Below, piece after piece: positions 12,524 through 44,540 of a stretch of 60,000 bases of DNA; the stretch's first letter is position 1; every line of letters starts with the position of its first letter. This stretch comes from Bugula neritina (Eukaryota; Bryozoa; Gymnolaemata; Cheilostomatida; Bugulidae): assembly GCA_964035545.1 (NCBI GenBank), contig OZ037767.1:8052207-8112206 (forward strand), in the 5' to 3' direction. The notes below the pieces were generated by a model that had not been told where the DNA came from, did no database searches, and worked only from the letters and a program-made list of their open reading frames with translations. The position numbers were made by a program, and so were the translations under genes.

Positions 12524-15295
12524 CATTTTCAATGTTGCATTTTGGGACATGGTTGCCACCGGCTAATGTTTGTATTGCTCATAAATTACTTGATTGATAT
12601 TATTTCAGCCCTTTCAGTATAGAAAAATGTCTGGAGATGAAAATTATTAATTATTCTGGTCAACAATTATTAAGAAAAACAATATTGTATTTTTTTATTT
12701 GAAATGCCAAATATTTATTGTGTTTGTTTAAAAAAAGCAGTAACTATAAACTTTTCAGTTCTTTTCATGCATTAGATGTGCTGTTTTATATGTTGTAAGC
12801 AACCACTTGTGTGTATTTTTTATTTATTCTTTCAACATTTTTTCTCTGAATCAATTTTTACAGGAAAAAATATGCATCAATGCACCACTTCTTTATCTTA
12901 TACTCAGTTTTGTGCTTTTAGAACAAATATATTTTATTATCTTTTTTTTCTAAAATAAATTTTCTATAAACCCAAACACAAGTCAACTTATAATAGCTAT
13001 TGAGATTTTTTGCACTCGACTGGGCTCGAGAACTGCACTTCATCTAGGCCAGGTTTCTGCCCATTCCATTCTGCCACTAGTAGTTAGTGCTTATACTTCA
13101 ATTGCAAAGCTAGAATGTCTCAGCTATATAGCTAGCTACTGTTAGCTATTAAGCTGTTGCTTTAGAGAATAGCCTTTATTTTAAGTTATTTGTAACAAGC
13201 AGATGACTGATACAGTTAGTAACAATTATTTTACTAGGCATAAACCCACAAGGTAGCTACTTTTTATTACATTATATTATTCTATATTCAAGTTTTGGTG
13301 TTTTGATAATTTATCTTCAATGAATAATGATATTTTTTGTACTTGTGTTTTTGTATTATAACTGTCAGTTGGTCATTTATTATATAGTTAACATTGTTTG
13401 ATAGATTTGGTAGTTGTTGATAAACTATTGGTCGCTGATTTATTTGTAGTTATAAGACATTGTTCATTATTATACTAATTTTGACTGAGCCTTTTTAATA
13501 CACAGTACTTCTAATAGACAATGCAAAAGCATAGTGTTTCCTTTCAGACGCAAGTATAATTTCTATAATTATTGCATCTGTTTTTATTATTCACAAATTA
13601 TATGTTGTTTAGCATAGCGATACTTTACCTTTTAAGAGATAGAAAAATGCATGATTAGAGGAGAAAACTTTGGTTATTCACCACAATCACTTGTAAAAAT
13701 TAGCTTGTATCTTGGGCATATATTTGTTTATAATTTTTATATGGGATAAACTATAGCTTTGTTTGTCAACTATATATTATAACTGTTGTCAACTGCCAAA
13801 TTACTAGCTAAAATTGCCAATGTTTAGCAGCATATATGAGTTGAACAGCATTCGTTTTCTTTTTTTGTCATTTTTTGTCAATAAGTGATGCAACAGCATT
13901 TCGATATGAAATCTATTTTTATTTAATGCAATGGCTGTCACTACTTTGGTCATTGAAATTTTCGTTAGTAAAACGTTTATAGTAATGCTAATGCTGCTTT
14001 GATTGGCTTTCCAAACTTATATACAAGTTGAATGTTGTTATACAAACTTGCTAGATTATGTAATGTACTGTATGATAAAATGTTTTAGATGTACAAGCAT
14101 ATTCTCCAGGTTATTTCAAATTTTATGTTGCAATATTTCACAAATATGACTTCGGATATTTTACTGTGTTCTGAAAAGTTTTTATGCTGCGGCATAAAAA
14201 CTTTTTTTCGGCATTTTATTTTAGAAAATGCATCAATAAAAACACACATGTTTCTTTATAAAAAAACTTTATTCAGGCAGACATTCTTTTAACGGATGTT
14301 AAAAATATAACTCATCACCAGTAGGTTTGTATACTTATTACTCATTTGACAATAAATATCGTATTATGTTGCTACTAAAAAGGATGATTATTTATGTCAT
14401 ATGTGGCAACACCTGCACTATAGCTGGTCATGATTTGCAACTCACTCAGTAATTAAATATGATTTTGGTTTAGGTTAAAAGATAAAAACTTTTGTTGGAT
14501 TGTTTTTAATTTTTTGCTTTTTTTCATATGCAGAAAACATATTTTTTTTTATGTATTAGCTGCCTAAATAAACATTATATGGTGATATATTGAAAAACTC
14601 TGTGTTTTCACTTGAAAATTGATCATTTAGAACTAATTATTTTTTCCTTCTGTTTCCAAATAAATTTTGCTATTGAATATTTTCCAATATGTCCGATAGT
14701 TCACCTAAAAAGCTTTTAATTTTGAGCATGTGGTTTAACTAGCCCCATGGCTCAACTAACCCAACTCTCCCATACCTACTCGTTCAATTGGAAAAAGTCA
14801 GGTTAAAGTCATTTTTCATTTAAAGCCACACTCATTCTTTGTATACTACAGCAAAAACAACAATTATGTGTTTTAATGATGATTCATAATAGTTTGACAT
14901 ACAGTTGACCACCATATGAATATTAGCAGTTTGCTCCAAACACGTTTTATAAGCATAAAATCAGTTAAAGCATGTTATTGGGATTGCTTGATGTACAGTT
15001 CAAAGTTTTATTAAATATGCATATGTAGAAATGCACTCCCTGTTTTAGGTTGCAACAAATCATGAGCCTGTAGCTGTCCTCAATGAAGAACAAGATATTA
15101 ATGGCCATAGTTGAGTGAAGTAAAATGTGCTTCTAGTTGCATGACATCTATTTAAAAACAAAATTAAACTGTTTTCTTTGTTTAATTTTACGTACTTTTT
15201 ATAAGTATTTTATTTCAGGAAGTTTCCATCAATCTGCCAGTTTCCTCATCTATTGCTCCCACTCAAAAGAGCTGTTAAATTACTACTGGTGGTAG

Positions 15296-15972
15296 TTCCT
15301 CCTACTAATACTCAAACCCACCAGCCGGAGTTAGTACTAAGTCACCTACAAGAGATCCAGTACAGATTGGAGAATCTATATTTTATAAATGTAAAGAAGG
15401 GAAAAATTAAGTAGGGGGATACCTTCAGCTGTAATCTGTGCTGAATACTGATTTGATGACCGAGTAGAAAAGAGAGCCACTTATCTGTGATAACTCAAGT
15501 AAGACATGCAGTTTAAGTAAGCCTATAAAAGATGGCAACTTGCAGATAAACATGCAGTGAAAGCTTATGATTATTTTAAGAAAACATAAAAATATCTATA
15601 GCACATTAATTACAGTGCAACTCTTGCCCACATGATTGATGCTATATACTGGAATGGGCTTACAAAATTTTTCTTGTCAACATTTTGTTAGATTTGTCAG
15701 TTGTGATTGGACTATCAGTGGGCTTATCATTAGCGCTAATGGCAACAATGGTACTCTTAAGGGTCATCCTAATGCTAATAAGAAGAATGTTGATGAAAAA
15801 GAATAAAGACTTCCATGTGCCTGCCACAGATAGTAAAAACAAAGCATTAGCTTTAGAGTTGCCTTCTCCCACTGCATCACTTCTCTGCATAAAACATTTA
15901 AAAAAGAAGATGAGAGCTATGAAGTATTATAAGACCAAACAACTATTTCAAATCACAATAAACATCAGTTGA
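15296..15972 (+). pseudogene. Ghost sushi and TM exons of a third receptor paralogue (unit A)
   Basis: 15296..15498 matches the sushi exon but has a 1-bp deletion near its start, in-frame stops (one replaces a Trp codon) and a lost segment before the donor. 15692..15972 matches the TM/tail exon: the helix is still readable (VVIGLSVGLSLALMATMVLL) but the tail is frameshifted after PTAS, so the last tyrosine motifs are out of frame. No upstream FN3 exons are seen before it. It is a dead 3' fragment shared with unit B. Confidence 0.85.
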
Positions 15973-17149
15973 TGTAAATTAAACATTTACTGTTTTTATT
16001 CTCATGTAATTAACATGCAGTCTGTGATAATATATGCATTTTAACTTTTGACAAACTATAGCCGTAATTGTTATAAATAAACAGCAAATTGCGAAAGCTG
16101 TTATGAGGGCTTTGTCAACTATATGTATTATCAATCTCATGTTATTAAAGCTATGTAGTAACAACAAAGTTTGGCTGACAAATGAAGCAATAAATTTCAC
16201 AGAAACATTTTGTCACTACAACACTAAAATACTGCGGTAATAACAGCGGTGTTGAGGTTTCCAAAAATGTTATAAAACTGTGTTCACATTAGTTGTTGGT
16301 CAAGCTAGTCACCTAGTTTTGGGAGTCAGTAAAATAAAGTAGCGGCCTAGCGTGCTGTTAACATTTGGGATTTTCCCAATAAACTGGAAATTTATTCAGT
16401 TCCTTGGTTTTTCCAGAATTTGTAGCGAGAGTTTTAAAACTATGCCCGGGTACGCAGCAATAGAACCGTAGTTCACACGTCATAATAGAGACGTAGGTTT
16501 CCACGTAGGTTTAGCGACCTTGACTCCCTCATGCGCGTTTCACCTCGCATCCGTTACATGCTTCCCAACTTCAATTTTGTGTACTCTTGGCTGATTTCAT
16601 TCTCAGTACTCAATACATTATGTGAGAACCTCCATTGAAATATGTGTTGTTGTAAACGGCAAGATTTACCTTTTACCTTTTTAGTTTCACACTCCAGTAA
16701 CTCACGAATCATTAACAGTTACTCACTCTAAATCAAAGGGAGTTTAATCACTGATACTATCACTGAAGTATCAGTATCACTGATAGTGATAATCATAATG
16801 ATATCATGTTGATTTTCATTGTAATTGTCTGATCGGATATCTCCCAACTCCTAGTCCTATACTTGAAGCTTAAAAAGAAAAACTAAACGAGCTGAACTAA
16901 GACTTCAACTGTTGGTTTTAAAACTAAATTTGCAAACTAAAAGTAAAAGCAAAAGCATGAAAAGTTCGAATCTTTTAATTTTAAAAAGAATAGTTGTCGT
17001 TGATTAATACATTAAAAATTTTGTTTAATTAAATAAGGTTATACTTATTGTTATTGTTAATTTTATACTTTTGCCTAGTTTTATGGGCTATAGTGTTGTG
17101 CTTAGAGATTCAACTTTAAGGTTAGTAAATACTAAATTACTAGAAGTTA

Positions 17150-17420
17150 ATTGTCATTAATCATATTCATTATGATCATCACTGATGGTGATTTTGCTAA
17201 ACTTAATGGAAAATTGCATGTTTTGTCAAAATGATAATCAAAATGCATGGTGATTGTCATTGTGAATAAAGGATACTGATAGTCATATTGACTTCGTAAG
17301 ATGATAATAATAATGCTTTTGATTATCATAATCAAAAGTTTTATATTTAAATCATAGTCATACTCATACAGTCATAGTCTTGCTGGTGATCATAATAATC
17401 ATAATTTATCATGAAATTAA
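17150..17420. repeat. Low-complexity TGATAATCAT-rich tract
   Basis: Irregular repeats of ATCAT/ATGAT on both strands, next to the end of the duplicated unit. A minus-strand ORF here (Ile/Met/Asn-rich) is only the translation of this tract. Confidence 0.6.
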
Positions 17421-17511
17421 GTTATAAAATAAATTAATAAATGCATAACTATATCGATATTGTTAAGTTGTTAATGATATAATAGGTACTATCAGTATTA
17501 ATATTACCACT

Positions 17512-17719
17512 CACGCAGGTTTATAGTCGCTATCTCTGTGAAAAACCCTGATGTAAAGGGTTTTTGTTGAAACGGCCTAAAGAGTGATTTTAGATGAGGC
17601 ACAGAGAAATTATGACTAGATGTTTTTTTTAACAATACTAATGGCATTTGTCAGGGTTCAAACCCATGACTTTGTGTTTACTTGGCAAACACTCTAACCC
17701 CTAGACCACGGCTGCTCCC
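17512..17719 (-). mobile_element. tRNA-derived SINE
   Basis: The minus strand from 17719 reads as a tRNA-like head: box A-like TGGTCTAGGGGTTAGAG (about 17692..17708) and box B-like GGGTTTGAACCC (17657..17668), about 35 bp apart, followed by an unrelated body. It is flanked by a 19-bp target duplication with one mismatch, CAGTATTAATAYTACCACT (17493..17511 and 17720..17738). It lies beyond the duplicated unit. Confidence 0.8.
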
Positions 17720-17738
17720 CAGTATTAATACTACCACT

Positions 17739-20700
17739 ATCAATGACAATTTAAGTATTATTATAAAAATAATTCATGATATTTGAAATGAAATACATAA
17801 TGATGGCAATAACTTTATGCTTTTATAATGTTTATAGAAATTATACTTTCTTTAACTTTAGAATTGTGATCAGATTCCATGCAAACATCCTGCCTATCTA
17901 ATACAATTCTTTGTGTTTTGTTAAAATATACATTAATAATCAACTATTTTCCTACAATTTGTTTGAAGTTTTAGACTAAAAGGATATTATGACTTACCAG
18001 TGTGTACAAAGTTAGTAGTAGCAGCTTGTGTTTGTATTTCAAGGGTTTAATATATTAATAATGTAATATTGAAAATTAGATCTGGAATTTTGATACATTG
18101 CACTGACACTTGAGATATTAATTCAATCTATTAATTTGGTGAATCAAAGTTGTCAAATGAGGCCAGAGTTATCAAATTACTCAGAGACTCATGTTTATGT
18201 GAGTTATTATTAGGCTGCACTGCCTTCCTAACTAGTACAAGTTTGCTATTGGAGTATATGAAGCATGTATGTAATTTATTAGGCAGTATATTAGTAGTAG
18301 ACTCGGTTGTTATAATGATTATATTTTGTGTTACATAACATTCCGATAGGATGAGCATGCTTCACTTTTATACATTACATGTCACATTTTAAAAACCTTC
18401 TGGTTTTGTTTCGATTGACAAAACATCATTGAGAGAAACAAGAACTGACATATCTAAAGTTCTCATTCATTTTAAGACCTGAATATATTTATATTGAACT
18501 TTATTTATTGATGTCATTTTGTGACTTTTTTTGCATAAATTACTATTTGTCAATGCAGTTTTCACTCAAGGCTTAGGACATAGACTTAGGTTTATCTCCA
18601 CTTGACAACTTTTGGGCTTGCAGCAGAGTTGATTCATTTTACAAGCAGATAACTAAGTTTTTTAACAACCCTTCCTCTCCATTGTTCAAACTTTTGTCAC
18701 AAACGCCACATGCAGGTGACATTTTGGGCTACAGTATACTTAGCTTGCTAAGGAAATAGCCATTTCTGGAATGAAACTTGTTATAGTAACTAGCATAAGT
18801 TGTGATTCTGTAAAGAAAGCAGTCAATTTTTCAAACCAAAGCAAAAGCTTCAAACAAAAATTGAGCAAAGGTATACTTTTGTTACTGTTAACTGGCTCAA
18901 CTAGGCCAGTTATATGTAGTTATCGGTGTTAAGCCTATCTGTTTTGACTCTTAGCCTTTAGTTTTAAATTTGCAAAATGTTGCAGTCTGATTAGTAAGCT
19001 TTTCACTCACATTTGATTCAAGTCTTCACTGAAACTAGAAAATAAAAGCTTGTGCAATGTGAAAAACAGTACCATCAAACTTTTAGTTTAGTACATTGTT
19101 CTAAAAATGTACACCTGGTCAGATGCATGAAGCTGTTTTAATATATAACTTCATTATTAATAGTATTTTATCTTTCTGAAATATTGTCAGCAGCTTCCTT
19201 TGTATCTGTAACTGTTTTGTGAAAAAAAATTCTTAATAATTACGTTTTTTATTAAAACAAACCTAGTTTATAGCCTTTGTTATGATGAAGCCATGCCCAT
19301 GTACCAAGAACTTCTTTTATGTTATGATTATTATAATTTACTAGAGAATTAAATACTATATAGTAAACGTATTGACTAATTGAGAGATTATTATGAGAAT
19401 ATATGGATTTTGAGTAGATATCAGCTGTGATGTTGCTAGATAATTTGCCATATACTTGTGTACATTTTAAACAGCTTATAAATAAAGTTCTATTTTAGTG
19501 CTCTTCAAGTGTTTTCATTTTTGAGAAAAATAGTAACTTGTTTGAAATCCGATATTAAAAATATATTAGTTGCAAAAGTAATAACGGCATTAGCATTTTT
19601 TATTGAAAGTCATTTTAGATTATTTTTAGTTTTGGGAACGTAGGTTTCCTTACCTAAATACTTAATTCATATTGCTTTGTTCATTATTTGTACATTAATC
19701 CTATTAATTAAAAGTTAATAATTAATGAAGCATATATAAGAGAGATATGAAAACAGTGACTGATTATTTAAAGAATCTAGTGTTTTAATAGCTGGATAAG
19801 TAGGCTACTCACATATGTTTCATCCCAACAATGATTAACCAGTATCAATAATGGTGTGGGCTTTCAAGGATGTGGAGTATAACTTCATATTATAATTTAT
19901 AGTTTTTTTCAACTAGATTTATTTGTTCTTACAATAATGGCTCAATATTTTTCACATTGTTTTGTAATGTTTGGGGTTTAAACTTTGTTAACTATTATGT
20001 CAGTATCACTGTATTATTTCCATATATTCATTAAAGTATGGTTTGAAAAGTGACTATGGAATATTATAGAAAATTTCTTTATAACAAGTTATACATTAGG
20101 CTTTACATATAAAACTCTGAATGGGTTGAGCATTTCTCAACTGTTCAAAGTCAAATTTTCTCAACTGAGTGTGCGATCAGCCTTTAATTTTGGATAGTTG
20201 AGAAAAACTCATTATTCTACACTGACTCAAGTGAGGTCTTGAACTTTGTAAACTTCAAGTTGTGTTCTGAAGTTTTGTTTATGTATATTCAGCTGAAAAC
20301 ATTTTTCTATTTCCCTAATGAATCTGTTCTTGCTGGTTTGTAAAAGCCTGCATAGTTTTTTGTGGCTAATTTTTGCATAATCTGTTGGCTAAGCAACGAG
20401 AGCACAGATTGGAAGACAACTCCTATTAAAGTTGTGATTTCATTAGTGAATTATAGCAATATTATCAAATTCATAAAATGGCAGTACTAGAGACCAATCC
20501 TGGCGTAATTCACAATAATGTTATTATTTGTTAATAAATATTTGTGTATAATAAATATTTGACTAGGAAAATGTATGGTGCCATAGAGCACAATGATGTT
20601 GTGCAAAATCAATTGAAGATATTATAAAGGCAACATGTACTTTATTATTGTATAATGATATCTGCTGTCAGTTACAAAAACTGTAAAATCTACATTTTCC

Positions 20701-21027
20701 TTGCTTACTAAAAAATTGTTTTTTTAAAATTCCAGATACTTGATGGGAGTGTGTAATAATAATCCTGTTGCTAGTTCTTGGTCTGTTCAATAACTAGTTA
20801 GTTATCTGTAGCTTCAATATTTACCCAAACCATTATACCATTATTTTCATCTCATAATTTTAGATAAACACAACATGAATATTTGAGGTATATTTACTTA
20901 GAAGGCCTTTCCTAACAAACTAATCACTATTCTTACTCAGGTAAATGTTATCACAGACTAACTTCCTTCTACTTCTTTCTCAGTTAGTTTATTTCACACT
21001 GAATGTTAGTAGAGTACAGATGGGAGA
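17739..21027. other. Intergenic region between copy A unit and copy B
   Basis: AT-rich DNA with no supportable gene, RNA or element. It must hold the promoter of copy B, but I see no convincing TATA box or initiator near 21028. Confidence 0.5.
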
Positions 21028-39429
<18,402 letters not shown>

Positions 39430-39706
39430 TTTTCATTCATAAGTTTTTAAGGTTACCAAAGTTTTCTGGTATTTTTCATATCAAAATCTGGATTTTTTTT
39501 TGCTGTCAAGACATCAAATAGATTTTATAATTTCTAAACTTTCTCAGGCTGGCAGAAAAAGCACTAGGAGACAGAAGGTCTTGATTTTTGTCATTTTACA
39601 ATATTATAAATTTGATGTTCTGTCAATTGAATTTTTACAGCTAATCCAGTTCTGTAGACCTTGTGAGTAAATATTTTAACGTCTAAATTATATCATTAAA
39701 AATAAA
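39430..39706 (+). terminator. Copy B 3' UTR with poly(A) signal
   Basis: AT-rich; AATAAA at 39701..39706 is conserved in position with copy A. Cleavage is expected shortly after it. Confidence 0.5.
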
Positions 39707-40897
39707 CATTTTCAATGTTGCATTTTGGGACATGGTTGCCACCGGCTTATGTTTGTATTGCTCAAAAATTACTTGGTTGATATTATTTCAGCCCTTCTTA
39801 GTATAGAAAAATGTCTAGAGATGAAAATTATTATTAATTCTGGTCAACAATTACTAAGAAAAACAATATTGTATTTTTTATTCGAAATGCCAAATATTTA
39901 TTGTGTTTGTTTAAAAAAAGCAGTAACTATAAACTTTTCAGTTCTTTTTATGCATTAAATGCGCTGTTTTATATGTTGTAAGCAACCATTTGTGTGTATT
40001 TTTCATTTGTTCTTTCAACATTTTTTCTTTGAATTAATTGTTACAGGAAAAAATATACATCAATGCACCACCTTTTTATCTTATGCTCAGTTTTGTACTT
40101 TTAGAACAAATATATTTTATTATCTTTTATTTCTAAATCAAATTTTCTATAAACACAAACACAAGTCAACTTATAATAGCTATTGAGATTTTTTGCACCC
40201 CACTGGGCTTGAGAACTGCACTTCATCTAGGCCAGGTTTTTGCCCATTCCATTCTGCCACTAGTAGGTATTGCTTATAATTCAATTGCAAAGCTAGAATG
40301 TCTCAGCTATATAGCTGGCTTTTGTTAGCTATTAAGCTGTTGCTTTAGAGAATAGCCTTTATTTTAAGTTATTTGTAACAAGCAGATGACTGATACAGTT
40401 AGTAATAATTATTTTACTAAGCATAAACCCACAAGGTAGCTACTTTTTATTACTATATATTTATCTATATTCAAGTTTTGGTGTTTTGATAATTTATCTT
40501 CAATGAATAATGATATTTTTGTACTTGTGTTTTTGTATTATAACTGTAAGTTGGTCATTTATTATATATATAGTTAACATTGTTTGATAGATTTGGTAGT
40601 TGTTGATAAACCATTGGTCGCTGATTTATTTGTAGTTATACATTGTTCATTATTATACTAATTTTGACTGAGCCTTTTTAAAACACAGTACTTCTAATAG
40701 ACAATGCAAGAGGATAGTGTTTCTTTTCAGACACAAACTTGTATGATTTCTATAATTATTGCATCTGTTTTTATTATTCACAAATTATATGTTGCTTAGT
40801 ATAACACTACTTCATCTTTTAAGAGATAGAAAAATAGTTAGAGGAGAAAACTTTGGTTATTCACCACAATTACTTGTAAAAATTAGTTTGTATCTTG

Positions 40898-41203
40898 TGT
40901 TATAATTTCCAGAATTAGGGTTGATGTGCAATCAAGAGAGTCTATTTACTTGCTAAAGAACTTTACCAGGATAGCTCGAGTTAATAAGAGTATATTTTGA
41001 GTATAAGATACATAATAAAAACAGTACAGAATATCTAGAAATCTACACGTCTATTTAATTTATCACACTATTTACGACTGACTAGTAGCGCGAAGCTAAC
41101 TACTGCTACTCACTAGCAGCTTCGCTAATTGGCTGAGTGCATTGTTCCGGGTCAATACGCGACCCTGCGTATTGTGCTGTTGGTAGCTCCACGAGCCACC
41201 ACA
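40898..41203 (-). mobile_element. Solo LTR of a Gypsy-1 relative, copy B only
   Basis: 306 bp, reading TGTTATAATTTCC to GCCACCACA on the + strand, clearly related to but diverged from the 305-bp Gypsy-1 LTRs. Flanked by CTTG (40894..40897 and 41204..41207). Copy A has the intact target TATCTTGGGCATATAT near 13712. Formed by LTR-LTR recombination; oriented like Gypsy-1. Confidence 0.85.
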
Positions 41204-42855
41204 CTTGGGCATATATGTGTTTATAAATGTTATATAGGATAAACTATAGCTTTGTTTGTCAGTTATATTATAACTGTTGTCAACTGCCAAATTACTAGCT
41301 AAAATTGCTAATGTTTAGCAGCATATATGAGTTGAACAGCGTTCGTTTTCTTTTTTTGTCATTTTTGTCAATAAGTGAGGCAACAGCATTTCGATATGAA
41401 ATCTATTTTTATTTAATGCAATAGGTGTCACTACTTTGGTCATTGAAATTTTCTTTAGTAAAACTTTTATAGTAATGCTAATGCTGCTTTGATTGGCTTT
41501 CCAAACTTATATACAAGTTGAATGTTGTTATACAAACTTGCTAGATTATGTAATGTACTGTATGATAAAATGTTTTAGATGTACAAGCATATTCTCCAGG
41601 TTTTTTTCAAATTTTATGTTGCAATATTTCACAAATATGACTTCGGATATTTTACTGTGTTCTGAAAAGTTTTTATGCTGTGGCATAAAAAACTTTTTTT
41701 CAGCATTTTATTTTAGAAAGTGCATCAATAAAAACACACATGTTTCTTTATAAAAAAACTTCTATATAACTTTATTCAGGCAGACATTCTTTTAACGGAT
41801 GTTAAAAATATAACTCATCACCAGTAGTTTTGTATAATTATTACTTATTTGACTATGAATATCGTATTATGTTGCTACTAAAAAGGATGATAATTTATAT
41901 GTCATATGTGGCAACACCTGCACTATAGCTGGTCATGATTTGCAAATTCACTCAGTTATTAAATATGATTTTGGTTTGAGTAAAAAGAGAAAAACTTTTG
42001 TTGGAATGTTTTTAATTCCTTGCTCTTTTTCATATGCAGAAAACATATATTTTGCCACGTATTAGCTGCTTAAATAAACATAATATGGTTATATATTGGA
42101 GAACTTTGTGTTTTCCATTTACTAGGAAATTGATCATTCAAAAGTGGTTAGTTTTCTTTCTGTTTCCAAATAAGATAAATTTTGCTGTTGAATATTTGCC
42201 AATATATCCAATAGCTCACCTAAAAAGCTCTTATAAGTAAAGGAAGTGAGATAATGCAATAATTTCAATTAGGAGAAAATTTCGAGCATGTGGTTCAGCT
42301 AGCCCCATGGCTCAATTAGCCCAACTCTCTGATACTCGTTAAATTAGAAAAAACCAGGCAAAAGTCATTTCGCATTTAAAGCCACACTCATTCTTTGTAT
42401 ACTACAGCAAAAACAACAATTATGTGTTTCAAATGATTATTCGTAATACTTTGGCATATAGTTGACCACCATATGAATTATGAATATTAGCAGTTTGCTC
42501 CAAACACGTTTTATAAAGATAAAATCAGTAAAAGCATGTTGTCAGGATTGCTTGATGTACAGTTCAAAGTTTTAATAAATACTCATTTGAAGAAATGCAC
42601 TCCCTGTTTTAGGTTGCAACAAATCATGGGCCTGTAACTGTCCTCAATGAGGAACAAGATATTAATGGTCATAGTTGCGTAAAGTAGATGCTCCTAGTTA
42701 CATGATATCTATTTAAGAACATATTAAATTGTTTTCTTTGTTTAATTTTAGGTAGTTTTTATAAGCATTTTAATCCAGGAAATTTCCATCAATCTGCCAG
42801 TTTACTCACCTATTGCTCCTACTCAAGAGAACTGTTAAATTACTACTTGTGGTAG

Positions 42856-43512
42856 TTCCTCTTACCAATACTCAAACCCACCAGCCGGAGTTGGTACTAA
42901 ATCACCTACAAGAGATCCAGTACAGATTGGAGAATCTATATTTTATAAATGTGAAGAAGGGAAAAATTAAGTAGGGGGATACCTTCAGCTGTAATCTGTG
43001 CTAAATACTGATTTGATGACTGAGTAGAAAAGAGAGCCACTGATCTGTGATAACTCAAGTTAGACATGCAGTTTAAGTAAGCCTATAAAAGATGGCAACT
43101 CGCAGATAAACATGCAGTAGAAGCTTGTGATTATTTTAAGAAAACATAAAAATATCTATAGCACATCAGTTAAAGTGCAACTTTTGCCCACATGATTGAT
43201 GCTATAAACTGGAATGGGCTTACAAAATTCTTCTTTTCAACATTTTGTTGGATTTGTCAGTTGTGATTGGACTATCAGTGGGCTTATCATTAGCGTTAAT
43301 GGCAACAATGGTACTCTTAGGTGTCATCCTAATGCTAATAAAAAGAATGTCGATGAAAAATAATAAAGACTTCCATGTGCCTGCCGCAGAAGATGGAAAT
43401 AAAACATTAGCTTTAGAGTTGCCTTCTCTCACTGCACCACTTATCTGAATAAAACATTTAAAAAGAAGATGGAAGTTATGAAGTACTATAAGACCAAACA
43501 ACTATTTCAAAT
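42856..43512 (+). pseudogene. Ghost sushi and TM exons of a third receptor paralogue (unit B)
   Basis: Counterpart of 15296..15972. The sushi ghost 42856..43058 has in-frame stops including the shared TAA after GGGAAAAAT, and its donor is now AAGTTAG. The TM ghost from about 43252 has lost its acceptor (GG at 43250..43251 where unit A has AG) and meets TGA at 43446, before the tyrosine tail. The shared lesions predate the unit duplication. Confidence 0.85.
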
Positions 43513-43570
43513 TACGTTAAACATCAGTTGATGTAAATTGAATATTTACTGTTTTTATTCTCATGTAATT

Positions 43571-44540
43571 TTGAATTGCTAATCTAATCAAGCCAACACT
43601 TTGCTAAGTACAGCTAGTGTGAAAATATAGACTTAGCATGACAAAAGTGAGCCTGCATGTTTTTAGGTATGCTATTATATCATTAGGGTAACAATTCTTT
43701 TGACATTTTTACTCAAAGTCTGTTTTAATTTTCATACTTTTTACTAAGTTTTTATAAGCTAATACGTAGTAAAAGTGTTAGGAAACAAGAAATCTTAAAC
43801 ATGATTTCTAAAGTTAGTGTTTCGACAACTATTACAATGTCTTTTTTCTTTCAGTGGAAAAACAATAATTATAGTTTGTGCTTTTAAAAACCAATAATTG
43901 GCATTATTTATAAAGAATTTCTACAGCACTCTTTTGCAATTAAATACAAATGCTGCAGGAGCATTATCAGCACAGAATTTTGGCTTACAGTATGTATAAT
44001 ACATTCAAATTCATATCTTCTAAGTATATAACGTTTTTTATTATGCACCATGTACATTTTAAAAGTTGTTGTCAAAATGGCATCTTTTATTCCTATTTAT
44101 CCTACTAATGTCAAATTTAAATAATTTATAAAGTTATTATATAATAATTTAGTGTTTAAAAAATAAAAGTGTTTCTAGGAATAAAAAATTCTAATTCTTG
44201 TTTACCATCATTAGAGAAACAGACCTGTATATTTTTTCAGTCAGAACAAAACAGATATAAATAAAGCGATTTTAGTAAGTAACTAATCCTTTTCAGTTCT
44301 TTTTTAAAGCATTTAATGTGCTGTTTTAGTACTTGTAGTAAGCATCTACTTCTTTATGTTTATTTCTTACTTTGCATGCTAATACTATGCCAATTCAATT
44401 CCTTTTACAATATTATTAACCTGCAAATGTATGATTGCACGTATAAACGTCAATATGCTTTCAAGCAGCCCTGTTGTAGTAAGAGATGATAGAACATTCG
44501 ACAGATGTACAGGTTTTGGTTTAAATTAAATCTAATATAT
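43571..44540. other. B-only stretch holding decayed ghost 3' UTR
   Basis: Missing from unit A, where the sequence jumps from 16010 to the equivalent of 52151. Parts near 44296 and 44316 resemble the 3'-flanking sequence of the live receptor (39935..39990), so this is probably the old downstream region of the ghost gene, deleted from A. No gene seen. Confidence 0.5.

Larger units (their letters stand above)
1..17004. repeat. Segmental duplication, unit A
   Basis: This stretch is collinear with 30109..53117: exons, introns, 3' UTR, the ghost exons and about 1 kb beyond. The break is after a shared AGAATAGTTGTCGTT at about 17004 and 53117. Differences are mainly point changes plus the element insertions listed separately. 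The region 12524..15295 between gene and ghost has no gene that I can support; it is conserved AT-rich DNA in both units. Confidence 0.85.

Noticed and set aside
12776-12958. Short Phe-rich ORF conserved at 12776 and 39959
   Set aside because: Conserved only because the whole 3'-flanking region is duplicated; it lies after the poly(A) signal and has no coding features.
17640-17719. Possible tRNA gene on the minus strand
   Set aside because: Box A and B are present but the cloverleaf arms do not pair well, and it is the head of a longer block with target duplications; called a SINE.
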